From Acanthopleuribacter pedis (GTDB lineage Bacteria; Acidobacteriota; Holophagae; Acanthopleuribacterales; Acanthopleuribacteraceae): a stretch of DNA of 64,000 bases. The number at the start of each line of letters is the position of its first letter. The stretch's first letter is position 1. The notes below the pieces were generated by a model. The model had not been told where the DNA came from. It was given only the letters and a program-made list of their open reading frames with translations, and made no database searches. Where the stretch lies: positions 186,001 through 250,000 of the forward strand of contig NZ_JAFREP010000007.1 in the NCBI RefSeq assembly GCF_017377855.1, written 5' to 3'. Below are positions 42,907-51,352 of the stretch, piece after piece. The translations under genes were made by a program, and so were the position numbers.

Positions 42907-44988
42907 ATGAGCCTGCGTTTACGGCAGCTATTTTTGGCGGCATTGGTCGCCCTCGCGTGTTGGGGCTGCTCCAACGACGACGAGGATATTGAACTCCAAG
43001 AGCGGCAGATTTTTACCGATTACACCTTTGCCTTGTTTGATCCCCTCGGCGGCGACCCGACCCGTATCCCGCTGCCCAACGACTTGCTGCGCGACCCGGA
43101 CACCGGCCAAAACGCCGTGCCTTCCCTGAACGATCCCGCCGTGGATACGCTGATCGCCCAGTTCAACTCGCTTTCGGGTTTTTCCACCTCGGGCCCCTTG
43201 ATTATCCCGATGGAAGGCGGCATTCGTGCTGAAACCGTCAACGCCCAAACCTTGTTGGTTGTTGATCTGGAAGACCTCGCCGCCGCCCAGACCGGGCAGG
43301 CGATTAATCCGATTCGCGAGATGACCTATTCCGTGGTCGTTGATCCAACGACCGGGAACCCCACCATTTTCGCGCGTCCCGTAAGGCCTTTGAAGCCAGG
43401 ACGTACGCACGTGGTGGTGATGACCAATGGGGTAATCGGCGACAACGAGGAGAACTTCCCGGTTGAGGCCCAGGCCATCACCCTGCTGACACGCAACGCC
43501 TTTCCGTTGGTCGACGACCAGGGTCGTTCCGCCGTGGACGGGCTCGGCGACAGTGAGGCCGCCGGCCTGGAACCCTTGCGCGAGGCATTTCAACCCTTGT
43601 GGGAAGCCGCGGAGGCCGTAACCGGCTTGCAACGCAGCTACATTCCGCTGGTTTTTTCTTTTACCACGCAACCGCTTTTCGAAACCATGACCGCGGTTCG
43701 GCGCGATGTCCAGAAACGCGATACGCCGATTCAAATTTTACAAGCCGTGGAAGGCAGCGCCGCGGTTGACGCCTTCTTTAACGCGATTGGTGCCGGCGCC
43801 GTCCCCCACGACGCCATCGGCGCGGTGTACATCGGTGCCTTCCAGGCGCCCCGCTGGATTGGTGATCCCACTTCCGAACCTTTTGCGCCCGGTGGCGCCG
43901 ACGGGTTGCCGCTTTCGCGCGGCGAGGTGACCATTCCGTTCATCGCCTGTATGCCGCTCGGCGCCCAGGCCGCGACCCCGATGATGATTTTCCAGCACGC
44001 GATCACGCGTTCCAAGGAAGACATGTTCGGTTTGGCCAACGGTCCCTGTTCCAACGGGGTCGGCGTGATCGGCATCGATATGTGGCTGCACGGCGACCTG
44101 ACCTTCGGTCTTGATTTGATCGACAACGCGACCGGTTTTCCCGGCCCCGACGGCATCGAAGATCCCTCCGGCGCCAACTTCGTGAACCTCGGTAACCTGT
44201 TGTTGTCCCGCGACAACATTCGCCAATCGGTCAGCAACCTCTACACCTTGACGCGGGTGATCACCAGCGGCAATACGGATTTTAACGGCGACGGCGGTGC
44301 TGATGCGGCCACCTTCGGTTTGACCTTTCTGGGGCAATCGCTGGGGGGCGTTTCCGCGGCGCCTTTTGTCGCCACGGAGACCAACATTGGCGTGGCGGCC
44401 TTCAACGTGACCGGCGGTCGTATTGCTTCGCTTTTGCGGAATTCCCAGGTGTTCGGTCCGCAGATCGCGGCCGGTTTGGGTGCGTTCGGCATTCCCGAGG
44501 GTTCCTTCCTCGCCGAGTTGTACTTCTTTGTGGGTCAAACGATTTTGGACGATGCCGACGGCTTTAACTACGGTGCCGAAATGCGGAGCGGTAACCTCGC
44601 CAACGGCGCCCCCAAAACGGTGCTGTTACAGATGTCGCTCGACGACGATACCATCCCCAATGACAACACCTTGGATTTGGCGCGTGCGATCGGCGTAACC
44701 AAGGTTGACGGCACCGCGGTTGACGGTTTGGCTTCCGCGTCCGCGCCTTATGTGGGCTCGGCTTTGTTCCAGTTCGACAACGCGGGCCACGGTTCGTTGT
44801 TGGACCCCAGCGAAGGGTCCACGGTGGAAATGCAGGTGCAAGCGGTGACCTTTCTCTTGCTTGGCTTGCAGGGGAGCCCGACGGTTATTAATCCCTTTGG
44901 TCCCGGTAAAAAAACCGTGGATGTCGGGGATGGGTTGTACACGCCGGTTGGTGTGATGAACTTTAATGTGGTTCCACCGCCGCGTTAA
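42907..44988 (+). CDS. Surface lipase of the VolA/Pla-1 type
   Basis: 693 residues. A lipoprotein signal (RLRQLFLAALVALAC, Cys18; Cys21 is an alternative) precedes a bacterial virulence-factor-lipase N-terminal domain (FALFDPLGGDPTRIPLPNDL, LSGFSTSGPLIIPMEGGI). A large alpha/beta-hydrolase domain carries the nucleophile elbow FLGQSLGG (Ser478) and a late His in FDNAGHGSLLDP. Relatives are outer-membrane or secreted (lyso)phospholipases. The start at 42907 has GGAG six bases upstream; an ATG 12 bases earlier lacks a site. It is monocistronic. Substrate is inferred from the family. Confidence 0.85.
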   Translation: MSLRLRQLFLAALVALACWGCSNDDEDIELQERQIFTDYTFALFDPLGGDPTRIPLPNDLLRDPDTGQNAVPSLNDPAVDTLIAQFNSLSGFSTSGPLIIPMEGGIRAETVNAQTLLVVDLEDLAAAQTGQAINPIREMTYSVVVDPTTGNPTIFARPVRPLKPGRTHVVVMTNGVIGDNEENFPVEAQAITLLTRNAFPLVDDQGRSAVDGLGDSEAAGLEPLREAFQPLWEAAEAVTGLQRSYIPLVFSFTTQPLFETMTAVRRDVQKRDTPIQILQAVEGSAAVDAFFNAIGAGAVPHDAIGAVYIGAFQAPRWIGDPTSEPFAPGGADGLPLSRGEVTIPFIACMPLGAQAATPMMIFQHAITRSKEDMFGLANGPCSNGVGVIGIDMWLHGDLTFGLDLIDNATGFPGPDGIEDPSGANFVNLGNLLLSRDNIRQSVSNLYTLTRVITSGNTDFNGDGGADAATFGLTFLGQSLGGVSAAPFVATETNIGVAAFNVTGGRIASLLRNSQVFGPQIAAGLGAFGIPEGSFLAELYFFVGQTILDDADGFNYGAEMRSGNLANGAPKTVLLQMSLDDDTIPNDNTLDLARAIGVTKVDGTAVDGLASASAPYVGSALFQFDNAGHGSLLDPSEGSTVEMQVQAVTFLLLGLQGSPTVINPFGPGKKTVDVGDGLYTPVGVMNFNVVPPPR

Positions 44989-45043
44989 GTGCCTTGTTCC
45001 ATTGCTGAAACGGCTGGGCTGTTGCGGTTTGTGATGGTTCGGC

Positions 45044-45392
45044 CGTTTTTGGTTGGTTTATCCGGGACAGATCGGTGCCGCCCCGCGACGATGACCGAGG
45101 GGTTGGGCCCACGGGTACAACGGTATCCTTGACCAATTGGTTGATGGCGCTGTAAGGGCTTACGCCGACGAGGAATTACTGGATAGACAACACAGGTTCT
45201 CGTCGGGCTGCCTCATGATAGCGCCATAAACCAATTCCTCAAGGACCACTCCAGGAAATTTGGGCCCCTCCCACCGCCGCTTCGCTTTGTGGGTCCCTCC
45301 CAATTTTCCTTCCGTTTACCTCGGTTTAAGACGGGCGTTTTCCGCCTCTGCTTGGAACCCTGGATATTTTGGTCGTTCCGTTTAGTGGGGTC
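45044..45392 (+). repeat. Intergenic tandem duplication, copy 1 (interrupted)
   Basis: Starts GGTTTATCCGGGACAGATCG and includes GGGGTTGGGCCCACGGG, CCGCCGCTTCGCT and GGAACCCTGGATATTTTGG, each found again in copy 2. It is interrupted by a 98-base insertion at 45137-45234. No gene is encoded. Confidence 0.88.
45137..45234. mobile_element. 98-base insertion with inverted ends (MITE-like)
   Basis: Ends TTGGTTGATGGCGCTGT and, inverted, TTGGTTTATGGCGCTAT (15 of 17 match). Inner arms CGACGAG/CTCGTCG extend the fold. The other repeat copy has the uninterrupted site (GACCAATTCCTCAAGG). ACCAA flanks both sides of the insert, as a target duplication might. It is too short to encode a transposase. Confidence 0.65.
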
Positions 45393-45396
45393 TTTT

Positions 45397-45649
45397 CGTT
45401 TTTGGTAGGTTTATCCGGGGCAGATCGGTGCCGCCCCGCGATGATGACCGAGGGGTTGGGCCCACGGGTGCTACGGTATCCTTGACCAATTCCTCAAGGA
45501 GCACTCCAGGAAAATTGGGCCCCTCCCACCGCCGCTTCGCTTGGTGGGTCCCTCCCATTTTTCCTTCCGTTTACCTCGGTTTAAGACGGACGTTTTCCGC
45601 CTCTGCTTGGAACCCTGGATATTTTGGTCGTTTCGTTCAGTGGGGTCCC
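45397..45649 (+). repeat. Intergenic tandem duplication, copy 2 (uninterrupted)
   Basis: About 250 bases, closely matching copy 1 except for point changes and lacking the 98-base insert. Confidence 0.88.
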
Positions 45650-45677
45650 TCCGTTTTTTCTTCTGTTTGTCTCGGTT

Positions 45678-45742
45678 TTGCCCGTATTGCTTGCGAGGAT
45701 TTGTTGCGAGAAGTTGAAAGCCTTGTGTTCGAAGATGATGAT
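45678..45742 (-). repeat. Degenerate end of element A (copy A7)
   Basis: GCCCGTATTGCTTGCGAGGA, TTGCGAGAAGTTGAAAGCC and TTGTGTTCGAAGAT align with the left end of the inverted copy A4. The inner core and other end are missing. Confidence 0.6.
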
Positions 45743-45768
45743 CAAGCGCAAACGGGGCAGGGCCGACG

Positions 45769-47205
45769 TTAGCGGCCGCGCACCGTTCGGCCCGCCGGCC
45801 AGGCCTTGGGTTTCATGCGCTCAAAGTCGCTTAGCTCGTCGTCGACCATGCGGATCCGTTTTTCGATGCGCGGGTAGTTCGGCCGCAGTTTGGCGACGAT
45901 TTTGTAATGTTTGGCCGCCTCGCGGAGCTGGCCCTCCTGCGCCAATAAGGTTCCGAACAAATAATGGAGCTCCACGTTGTTGGGGTCCATTTCCAAGACC
46001 TTGCGGATGACCGGGGTCGCCGCCGCGTAGTTTTCCATCGCGCCGTAAGAACGGGCGATCCCCAAGTACCCGTCCACTTGGTCCGGGGCCACCTCGACCA
46101 GCCGTCGGTAGGTGCGTAAAGCCTGCTTGAAGTTGCCCTGGTCCGCGAAGATGTTGCCCAGCATCTTTAATGCATCAGGTACCTTCGGGTTCTCTGACAA
46201 CAGCCATTCCAATTCCTCCACCGCATCGTTGATACGGCTTTCGTTGAGGTGGATCTCGGCCAAACGCAACAGGGCGGCGTAGTTGTTGGGGTTGACCTTG
46301 GTGAGCAGGCGCAAGTGGGGGAGGTAGGTGGGCGACTTTTTGTCGAGGTACTCCTCCATGTACTTGTTCATCTGCTCAACCGAGGTGTCGTTGTCCCCTT
46401 TGGCCGAAAGCGCCAAGGCCAAGTTCAGTTGGGCCTCGGGAAAAATCGCCTGGTGTTGCAGCGCGGTTTTTAGGTTCTCGACGGCCTCGGAGAACTTGCC
46501 CTGCGCCAATTGCGACCAGGCCAGGTTGTAGATCGTCTCCGGCGATTTTCTGCGCGAAAGGGCTTCGGTGAGGAATTCTTCAACCTGTTTGAAGTCGCCT
46601 TGGCGTTGCTGTAGGTCGGCGAGGCGCAGGCTGACCGCGGTGTGGTCGTGCCCCGTCGCCAGCGCGATTTGGTAATGGGTCAACGCCTCTTCCAAGTTGT
46701 TTTGGTTTACGTAGATTTCCGCGCTGTTGACCAGCGACCAAAAGTGGTCGGCCTTGCGCTCCAGCGCTTTTTGAAACCAAAGCAGGGCCTCGTCCTCGGC
46801 TTCCATGTGGGCGAACACGAGGCCGAGGTTGTAGTAACCGCGGTAAAAACCGGGGCGAATTTCGATGGCGGTGCGTAGGTGGAGCTCGGCGTCTTCCAAA
46901 TGCCCTTGTTGAATGTAAACCGCGGCCAAATTGATATGGGCCGGTTCGTGTTCCGGCTCCAGGTCAAGCGCTTGGCGGTAGGCGTTTTCCGCCTCGATCA
47001 ACATGCCGATGCTGTGGGCGCGCAAGCCGTCGTTGTAGAACTTCTCGGCCTCGCGCCAGTGGGGGTTGCGCATGTGGTCGAGCAACCCGAACAGCGCGCC
47101 GAGCCGCCCTTTGAACGGGCGCATCACGAAGGTTTGCCGCGGAGGCGGATCAAAAGTGAGGTTGATCGGGTGGTAGGGCGCCAATTCGGCCAAAAGTTCG
47201 CTCAT
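45769..47205 (-). CDS. Tetratricopeptide-repeat protein
   Basis: 478 residues. From about residue 55 to the end there are roughly eleven TPR units, for example AENAYRQALDLEPEHEPAHI, AELHLRTAIEIRPGFYRGYY, ALLWFQKALERKADHFWSLV and ALRTYRRLVEVAPDQVDGYL. No signal peptide or catalytic domain is present, so it is a cytoplasmic scaffold. ATG 47205 lies five bases after the stop of the DUF2802-like gene, and the longer upstream frame is a shadow of that gene. It is the last gene of the CheR-HDOD-HDOD operon. Confidence 0.85.
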   Translation of the reverse strand: MSELLAELAPYHPINLTFDPPPRQTFVMRPFKGRLGALFGLLDHMRNPHWREAEKFYNDGLRAHSIGMLIEAENAYRQALDLEPEHEPAHINLAAVYIQQGHLEDAELHLRTAIEIRPGFYRGYYNLGLVFAHMEAEDEALLWFQKALERKADHFWSLVNSAEIYVNQNNLEEALTHYQIALATGHDHTAVSLRLADLQQRQGDFKQVEEFLTEALSRRKSPETIYNLAWSQLAQGKFSEAVENLKTALQHQAIFPEAQLNLALALSAKGDNDTSVEQMNKYMEEYLDKKSPTYLPHLRLLTKVNPNNYAALLRLAEIHLNESRINDAVEELEWLLSENPKVPDALKMLGNIFADQGNFKQALRTYRRLVEVAPDQVDGYLGIARSYGAMENYAAATPVIRKVLEMDPNNVELHYLFGTLLAQEGQLREAAKHYKIVAKLRPNYPRIEKRIRMVDDELSDFERMKPKAWPAGRTVRGR

Positions 47206-47209
47206 GGGC

Positions 47210-47719
47210 TCACGCCTTCGGTGCGAATTTATTGAGGGCTTTGATGAGTTCGACTTCACCAACCTGCATCCCTTTGTCGCGGGCGATCTGTTGCACCGTG
47301 GTGCCGTCCGCCAAGCGTTGCATGATGTCTTTGACGAGGGGTGATTGAAAACTGCCCAGGATTTTGTCGGCCACGCTGTCGGCGACGGGTGTGGCCGGTG
47401 CTTCTTGGACGGGCGCCTTCGCCGCGGCGGCTTTGGCCTCCAAGGCTTCGAGGCGGTCGCCCCATGGCGTGAAGGTCTCTTGCAACGCGGCCAGTTGCTG
47501 TTGCTGCTGTTGGCATTCACGGCGCAAACCGGCCGTGGTTTCGCGTTCGGCCTTGAGGGCCTCTTGGCAATCGGCAAGTTCGCGTTCGAGCTGTTCCTGT
47601 TGACGGCTGAGATGTTGGAGGAGTTGTCGGTCGGCGCCTTGACGCTGGGTGATGCGGCGGTGGAGCAGGCCGATCACAGCCGCGAGAAGCAACCAAGCAA
47701 CGGCGTTGAGAACGGTCAA
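47210..47719 (-). CDS. Membrane-anchored coiled-coil protein with DUF2802-like tail
   Basis: 169 residues: one N-terminal membrane segment (VLNAVAWLLLAAVIGLLH), a coiled coil (about 30-95; ADRQLLQHLSRQQEQLEREL and Gln-rich QQQQQL), an Ala/Pro linker, and a C-terminal helix-turn-helix-like motif (VQQIARDKGMQVGEVELIKAL) typical of DUF2802. The start is a TTG at 47719 directly after the stop of the HDOD gene, with GGGAG upstream. The longer frame reading into the HDOD gene is rejected. DUF2802 proteins are often found near chemotaxis genes, which agrees with the cheR upstream. Confidence 0.72.
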   Translation of the reverse strand: MTVLNAVAWLLLAAVIGLLHRRITQRQGADRQLLQHLSRQQEQLERELADCQEALKAERETTAGLRRECQQQQQQLAALQETFTPWGDRLEALEAKAAAAKAPVQEAPATPVADSVADKILGSFQSPLVKDIMQRLADGTTVQQIARDKGMQVGEVELIKALNKFAPKA

Positions 47720-47720
47720 A

Positions 47721-48593
47721 TCAACTCCCTCGTGCTTGGCGAACCAACTCGCGGGCCTTGTCGATTTCATCGTCCATTTCTAAAAGAAGCCGTTCAAAAT
47801 CAATATTTTGGGCGGCGAAACGCTGCTTGAGGATTTTCCAGCAGGGTTCATCGTCAAAAACCACGTCGGTGAATTGGTCGCCGTAGACGGCTTGAAGTCG
47901 GCCCTTGGTAATGAAGTCGGCGAACTGAAGAATGGCGGCGAAAACGTGGTCGTTGGCTTTTTGGCATTGATGATGGTAGGTGATCGCCTCACAAACGGAG
48001 GACGGGAGCTGCCACTTCTCGGCGAGGACGCCGCCGATTTCGGCGTGGGTGAAACCGAGGATTGCCTGCTCGGCTTGCACCATGGCGCAATGGTTTTGCT
48101 CCATGTAATCCACGATTTGCGACAGATCGTCGGGGTAGTGACACTGAATGATGATTTTTCCGACGTCGTGGAGCAGGGCGGCGAGGTATAGATTGGGCGC
48201 CTCCCCGAACTTAAAGCGTTGGGCCAAGCTCTGGGTGATGGTGGCGACGCCCAGACAATGATCCCAGAAGTTGGCCAACTTGAGGGGGCTACCCGGGGGC
48301 TCTTCAAAATGATTGACGCTTACCATGGTGACGACCAGGTTGCGTACCTGCTGTAAACCGAGCAACACCACGGCTTGACGGACATCGGCGATTTCACGAC
48401 GCAAGCTGAAGTAACCGGAGTTGATGAGCTTAAAAATATTGGCGGTAATCGAAAGATCTTTTTGGATGAGATCGGCTAATTCGGCGATGTTCGGCCGCGG
48501 GGCGTCAGCGAGCGCGATGACTTTTTGCGCAATTTCCGGGAGGACAGGCAAGTTGTCGATGTTCGCTACGTATTGGCTGACTGTTCCTGTCAT
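47721..48593 (-). CDS. HDOD domain protein
   Basis: 290 residues. HDOD domain (about 10-215): NLPVLPEIAQKVIALADAP, SITANIFKLINSGYFSLRRE, AALLHDVGKIIIQCHYPDD and FTHAEIGGVLAEKW. Here His-Asp is retained in LLHDVGK, although most HDOD domains do not act as phosphohydrolases. HDOD proteins act as cytoplasmic signalling scaffolds in motility, stress or biofilm pathways. Start 48593 is preferred because the G-rich site is six bases away; ATG 48599 is too close. It lies 66 bases after another HDOD gene. Confidence 0.88.
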   Translation of the reverse strand: MTGTVSQYVANIDNLPVLPEIAQKVIALADAPRPNIAELADLIQKDLSITANIFKLINSGYFSLRREIADVRQAVVLLGLQQVRNLVVTMVSVNHFEEPPGSPLKLANFWDHCLGVATITQSLAQRFKFGEAPNLYLAALLHDVGKIIIQCHYPDDLSQIVDYMEQNHCAMVQAEQAILGFTHAEIGGVLAEKWQLPSSVCEAITYHHQCQKANDHVFAAILQFADFITKGRLQAVYGDQFTDVVFDDEPCWKILKQRFAAQNIDFERLLLEMDDEIDKARELVRQARGS

Positions 48594-48659
48594 CACCATC
48601 CCCCCGGCGCGTTTGTTTGTTGACGGGCGTCGTTTCGCCGTGGGCGGCGCCCGAAGGAT

Positions 48660-49520
48660 TTAGAAACTGTTGATAATGGCTTTATCCTGTTCCATTTTCT
48701 CGGTGATGATTTCTTTCCAGCGCATCAAACGCGCCTCATCAAGCTTGAGAATTTTGGGTACTTCGCCGAGTTCTTGTTCTTCCAGCGGCACCGCCGTGGC
48801 CACGCCGAGTCCGAGGTCCAGGCAGTAATGGGTGGCCAAGCTGATGATGGCGGTTTGCACGCGGTATTCGGCCGGGGCGTTTTCCGGGGCCAGGTAATGG
48901 CGAATGGATTCGGCCAAGCTTTCGCTGAGGTTCCATTGTTTGACGATGCAATAACCCAGCTCGGCGTGGTCGAAACCGAGGTGCTGGCGTTCTAACAAGT
49001 GGATGGGTTGCCCTTCGTTGTAGGCGGCCACCATGATTTCGCTGTACTTCTGCGGGAGTTTCGCGTTGAGCACGGTTTTGCCGAGGTTGTGCATCAATCC
49101 GCCGATGAAGGCTTCTTCTTTATCCATGCCTTTAAACTGTTCGGCCAGACCGCGGGCGACGAGGGCGGAACCAATCGAGTTCTCCCAAATCAGCTTTTCT
49201 TTAAAGCCGGTGTTCGCGGCGCCTTTGTTGGCGTACATTTTTTTACCTGCGGCGGCAAGAACGATGGAGCGGATGGTGTTGAAGCCCAGGATCATGATGG
49301 CGTGGGTCAGGGTACGCACCTCGCGTTTGAGGCCGAACATTGCCGAATTGGAAATTTTGAGAATCTGGGCGGTCATCCCCTGGTCGGTGATGATGGCGTC
49401 CTGCAAATCCTTGGCCGAGGTACCGGGATCGGAAACCAACGTCATCACCTTGGTGGCGACGTGGGGCAGGGTCGGCAAGTCCCCTGTTTTTTTTACGATA
49501 TCTTCGGGGGTAATGGGCAT
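48660..49520 (-). CDS. HDOD domain protein
   Basis: 286 residues, a single HDOD domain (DLPTLPHVATKVMTLVSDP, MTAQILKISNSAMFGLKREV, IGGLMHNLGKTVLNAKLPQK, FDHAELGYCIVKQW). The metal-binding Asp is replaced (LMHNLGK), so it cannot act as an HD hydrolase. This contrasts with the neighbouring HDOD protein, which keeps HD. The start follows GGAG. It lies 37 bases after cheR in the same direction. Confidence 0.88.
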   Translation of the reverse strand: MPITPEDIVKKTGDLPTLPHVATKVMTLVSDPGTSAKDLQDAIITDQGMTAQILKISNSAMFGLKREVRTLTHAIMILGFNTIRSIVLAAAGKKMYANKGAANTGFKEKLIWENSIGSALVARGLAEQFKGMDKEEAFIGGLMHNLGKTVLNAKLPQKYSEIMVAAYNEGQPIHLLERQHLGFDHAELGYCIVKQWNLSESLAESIRHYLAPENAPAEYRVQTAIISLATHYCLDLGLGVATAVPLEEQELGEVPKILKLDEARLMRWKEIITEKMEQDKAIINSF

Positions 49521-49557
49521 AGGATTCTCCTAACTGAACATGATTCGCATAGATTAC

Positions 49558-50397
49558 TCAGGATTTCAGGTAAGCCAAGGCACGTGAGAAGTGCTCCAGT
49601 TTGAAATCGCGGTTTATGTTGTGAAGACTTTCGGAATGTCCGATGAGTAAGTAGCTGTTGGTGTTTAGGTTATCGTGAAAACCACTGATGATCTTACGTT
49701 TGACCTTGGTGTCAAAGTAAATCAGCACGTTGCGGCAGAAGATAATGTCCATGCCGCGGAATTTGCTGTAATTCTTGTAGTCTACCAGGTTGAAATGGCT
49801 AAGGGTGACTAAGGTACGCGCTGCACGGGAGACGGTGAACTCTTTGCCGTTGGGCTCGAAGTAATTCTTTTTGAAGCTGTCGGACAAATTACGCATGGTA
49901 TAGGGTGCATAGGTCGCTTGGCGGGCTTTTGCCAAGACTTCTTCGCTAATGTCACAGCCGTAGATGCGCGGCATCAGGCCGCGCAGCAAATCTTTTTTCT
50001 CGAGCAGGATCATCGCCAGGGTGTAGGGTTCTTCGCCCGAGGAGCAGGCCGCCGACCAGATTTTTAAAGTGCGCTGGCCCCGGGCACGAATGGATTCGAC
50101 GACCTTGGGCAGAATGTGATCGGCAAAGGCGTCGACCTGCGGCGGGTTGCGGTAGAAGGAGGTTTCGTTGGTGGTGACGGCGTCGAACAGGTGGCGTAAC
50201 TCGCGTTCGTTGGTGGGGTTCTTGATGTAGCGAAGGTAGTCCCCGTAGCGCGTCATCTTGTGCGCAATCAGGCGTTTGGAAACACGGTTTTCGATGAAGT
50301 AAAGTTTGGCGTCGGAGAAAAACAAGCCGCTTTTTTCGTAAACGAACTCACGTATCGCCTTGTAGTCTTCCGTCCGTAATTTTTCGACGGTTTCCAT
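49558..50397 (-). CDS. cheR: CheR-type protein-glutamate methyltransferase
   Basis: 279 residues. CheR methylates glutamates of chemoreceptors using S-adenosylmethionine. The all-helical N-terminal domain (TEDYKAIREFVYEKSGLFF, RYIKNPTNERELRHLFDAVT) leads to TTNETSFYRNPPQ, the SAM-binding IWSAACSSGEEPYTLAMIL, GCDISEEVLAKARQATY and DIIFCRNVLIYFD. GAGGA precedes the ATG. No receptor, cheA or cheW gene is in the window; its companions are two HDOD proteins, so it probably serves a chemosensory-like or developmental pathway. Confidence 0.93.
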   Translation of the reverse strand: METVEKLRTEDYKAIREFVYEKSGLFFSDAKLYFIENRVSKRLIAHKMTRYGDYLRYIKNPTNERELRHLFDAVTTNETSFYRNPPQVDAFADHILPKVVESIRARGQRTLKIWSAACSSGEEPYTLAMILLEKKDLLRGLMPRIYGCDISEEVLAKARQATYAPYTMRNLSDSFKKNYFEPNGKEFTVSRAARTLVTLSHFNLVDYKNYSKFRGMDIIFCRNVLIYFDTKVKRKIISGFHDNLNTNSYLLIGHSESLHNINRDFKLEHFSRALAYLKS

Positions 50398-50521
50398 GCG
50401 GTCTTCCTCGAAAAGCGCCCCATCTGAATGGTTACCAACCCAGGCTCGGACGAAAAGGTCGTCTTAAGAGAACCGATCAGGTTGTGAGGGGGGATTGGTC
50501 GTGCCTAATGAATATCATACT

Positions 50522-51274
50522 CTAACCTATTTTCCGCCAGCCACCGAAGATTTTCCAACGGATTTCCCGAAAGAAACCGGGATCGACGGGCGGCGGCTTG
50601 ACCTGGGCCAAAACGGCGCGTGGTTCGCAGCCGAATTGAACGCAACATTCGAGGACAAAGCGGTGTAACGCACGGGGCGAAAGGCGCAAACCCAGTTTTC
50701 CGGCGGAGCGGGACATGCGGTTGAGGGCTTTGACCAAAAAAACCTCGCCGTCGAGTTGATGGGGTAAACGGCCGCGATCAAAATCGATCAGCCAAACCCG
50801 GCCGTCGCCAATTAACCAGTTGTTGAGGTTGAGATCGCTGTGCCAAATGTCGCTGTCGCATAATTGCTTCAGCAAGGCGGCGACGGGTCGGGTCCAGCGC
50901 CGGGCGCCGCCGGGTTGGCGCAGGGCCGACGCCAGCCCGATGCTGTCGGGCAACCAAGCGCTGTAGTAGGTCATGGTGAACAGGCCTGGCAGGCCGGTGG
51001 GTTGCCGTGCCCAACCGATGGGTTCCGGTGTGGCCAGGCCCCGTTCAAAGGCGTGGCGGTGGATGCGGTATTCCTCGGCGGCGCGTTGGCCCGCCGCGAA
51101 ATGACGTGCCAATACCAGCCGGCGCAAACCACCGTGGCGGTAATCGCGGGCGACGACGGGGCCGCGCGGGTGGTCGATGAGCATCACGTCCCCACGACCC
51201 GCGCGGCGGTCGAGCGGGCGCCGCGGTAGGTTGTCCCAGTCGGGATGTTGCCAGGCTTCGGCCAATTCGATCAT
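50522..51274 (-). CDS. kdkA: Kdo kinase-like LPS core kinase
   Basis: 250 residues. It has the lipopolysaccharide-kinase pattern: RDYRHGGLRRLVLARHF in place of the glycine-rich loop, AAEEYRIHRHAFERGLATPEP, the catalytic IWHSDLNLNNWLI and the metal-binding VWLIDFDRGRLP. KdkA phosphorylates the Kdo residue of lipid A-core in the cytoplasm; related WaaP enzymes act on heptose. The Kdo assignment is the best fit but not proved. It shows that LPS is made. It stands between cheR and the acyl-CoA dehydrogenase on the same strand. Confidence 0.78.
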   Translation of the reverse strand: MIELAEAWQHPDWDNLPRRPLDRRAGRGDVMLIDHPRGPVVARDYRHGGLRRLVLARHFAAGQRAAEEYRIHRHAFERGLATPEPIGWARQPTGLPGLFTMTYYSAWLPDSIGLASALRQPGGARRWTRPVAALLKQLCDSDIWHSDLNLNNWLIGDGRVWLIDFDRGRLPHQLDGEVFLVKALNRMSRSAGKLGLRLSPRALHRFVLECCVQFGCEPRAVLAQVKPPPVDPGFFREIRWKIFGGWRKIG

Positions 51275-51352
51275 GGTTCCTCAACGAAAAGAGCACCCGC
51301 TTCGGGTGCCGAATCGGGTGCTCCTGATGATGGTTAACGGGCTTCCTGGCGC

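Noticed and set aside
43738..44538. 266-residue minus-strand frame inside the lipase gene
   Set aside because: Shadow of a gene with a clear lipase motif.
47206..47577. Long N-terminal extension of the TPR gene
   Set aside because: It is an out-of-frame shadow of the DUF2802-like gene; ATG 47205 directly follows that gene's stop.
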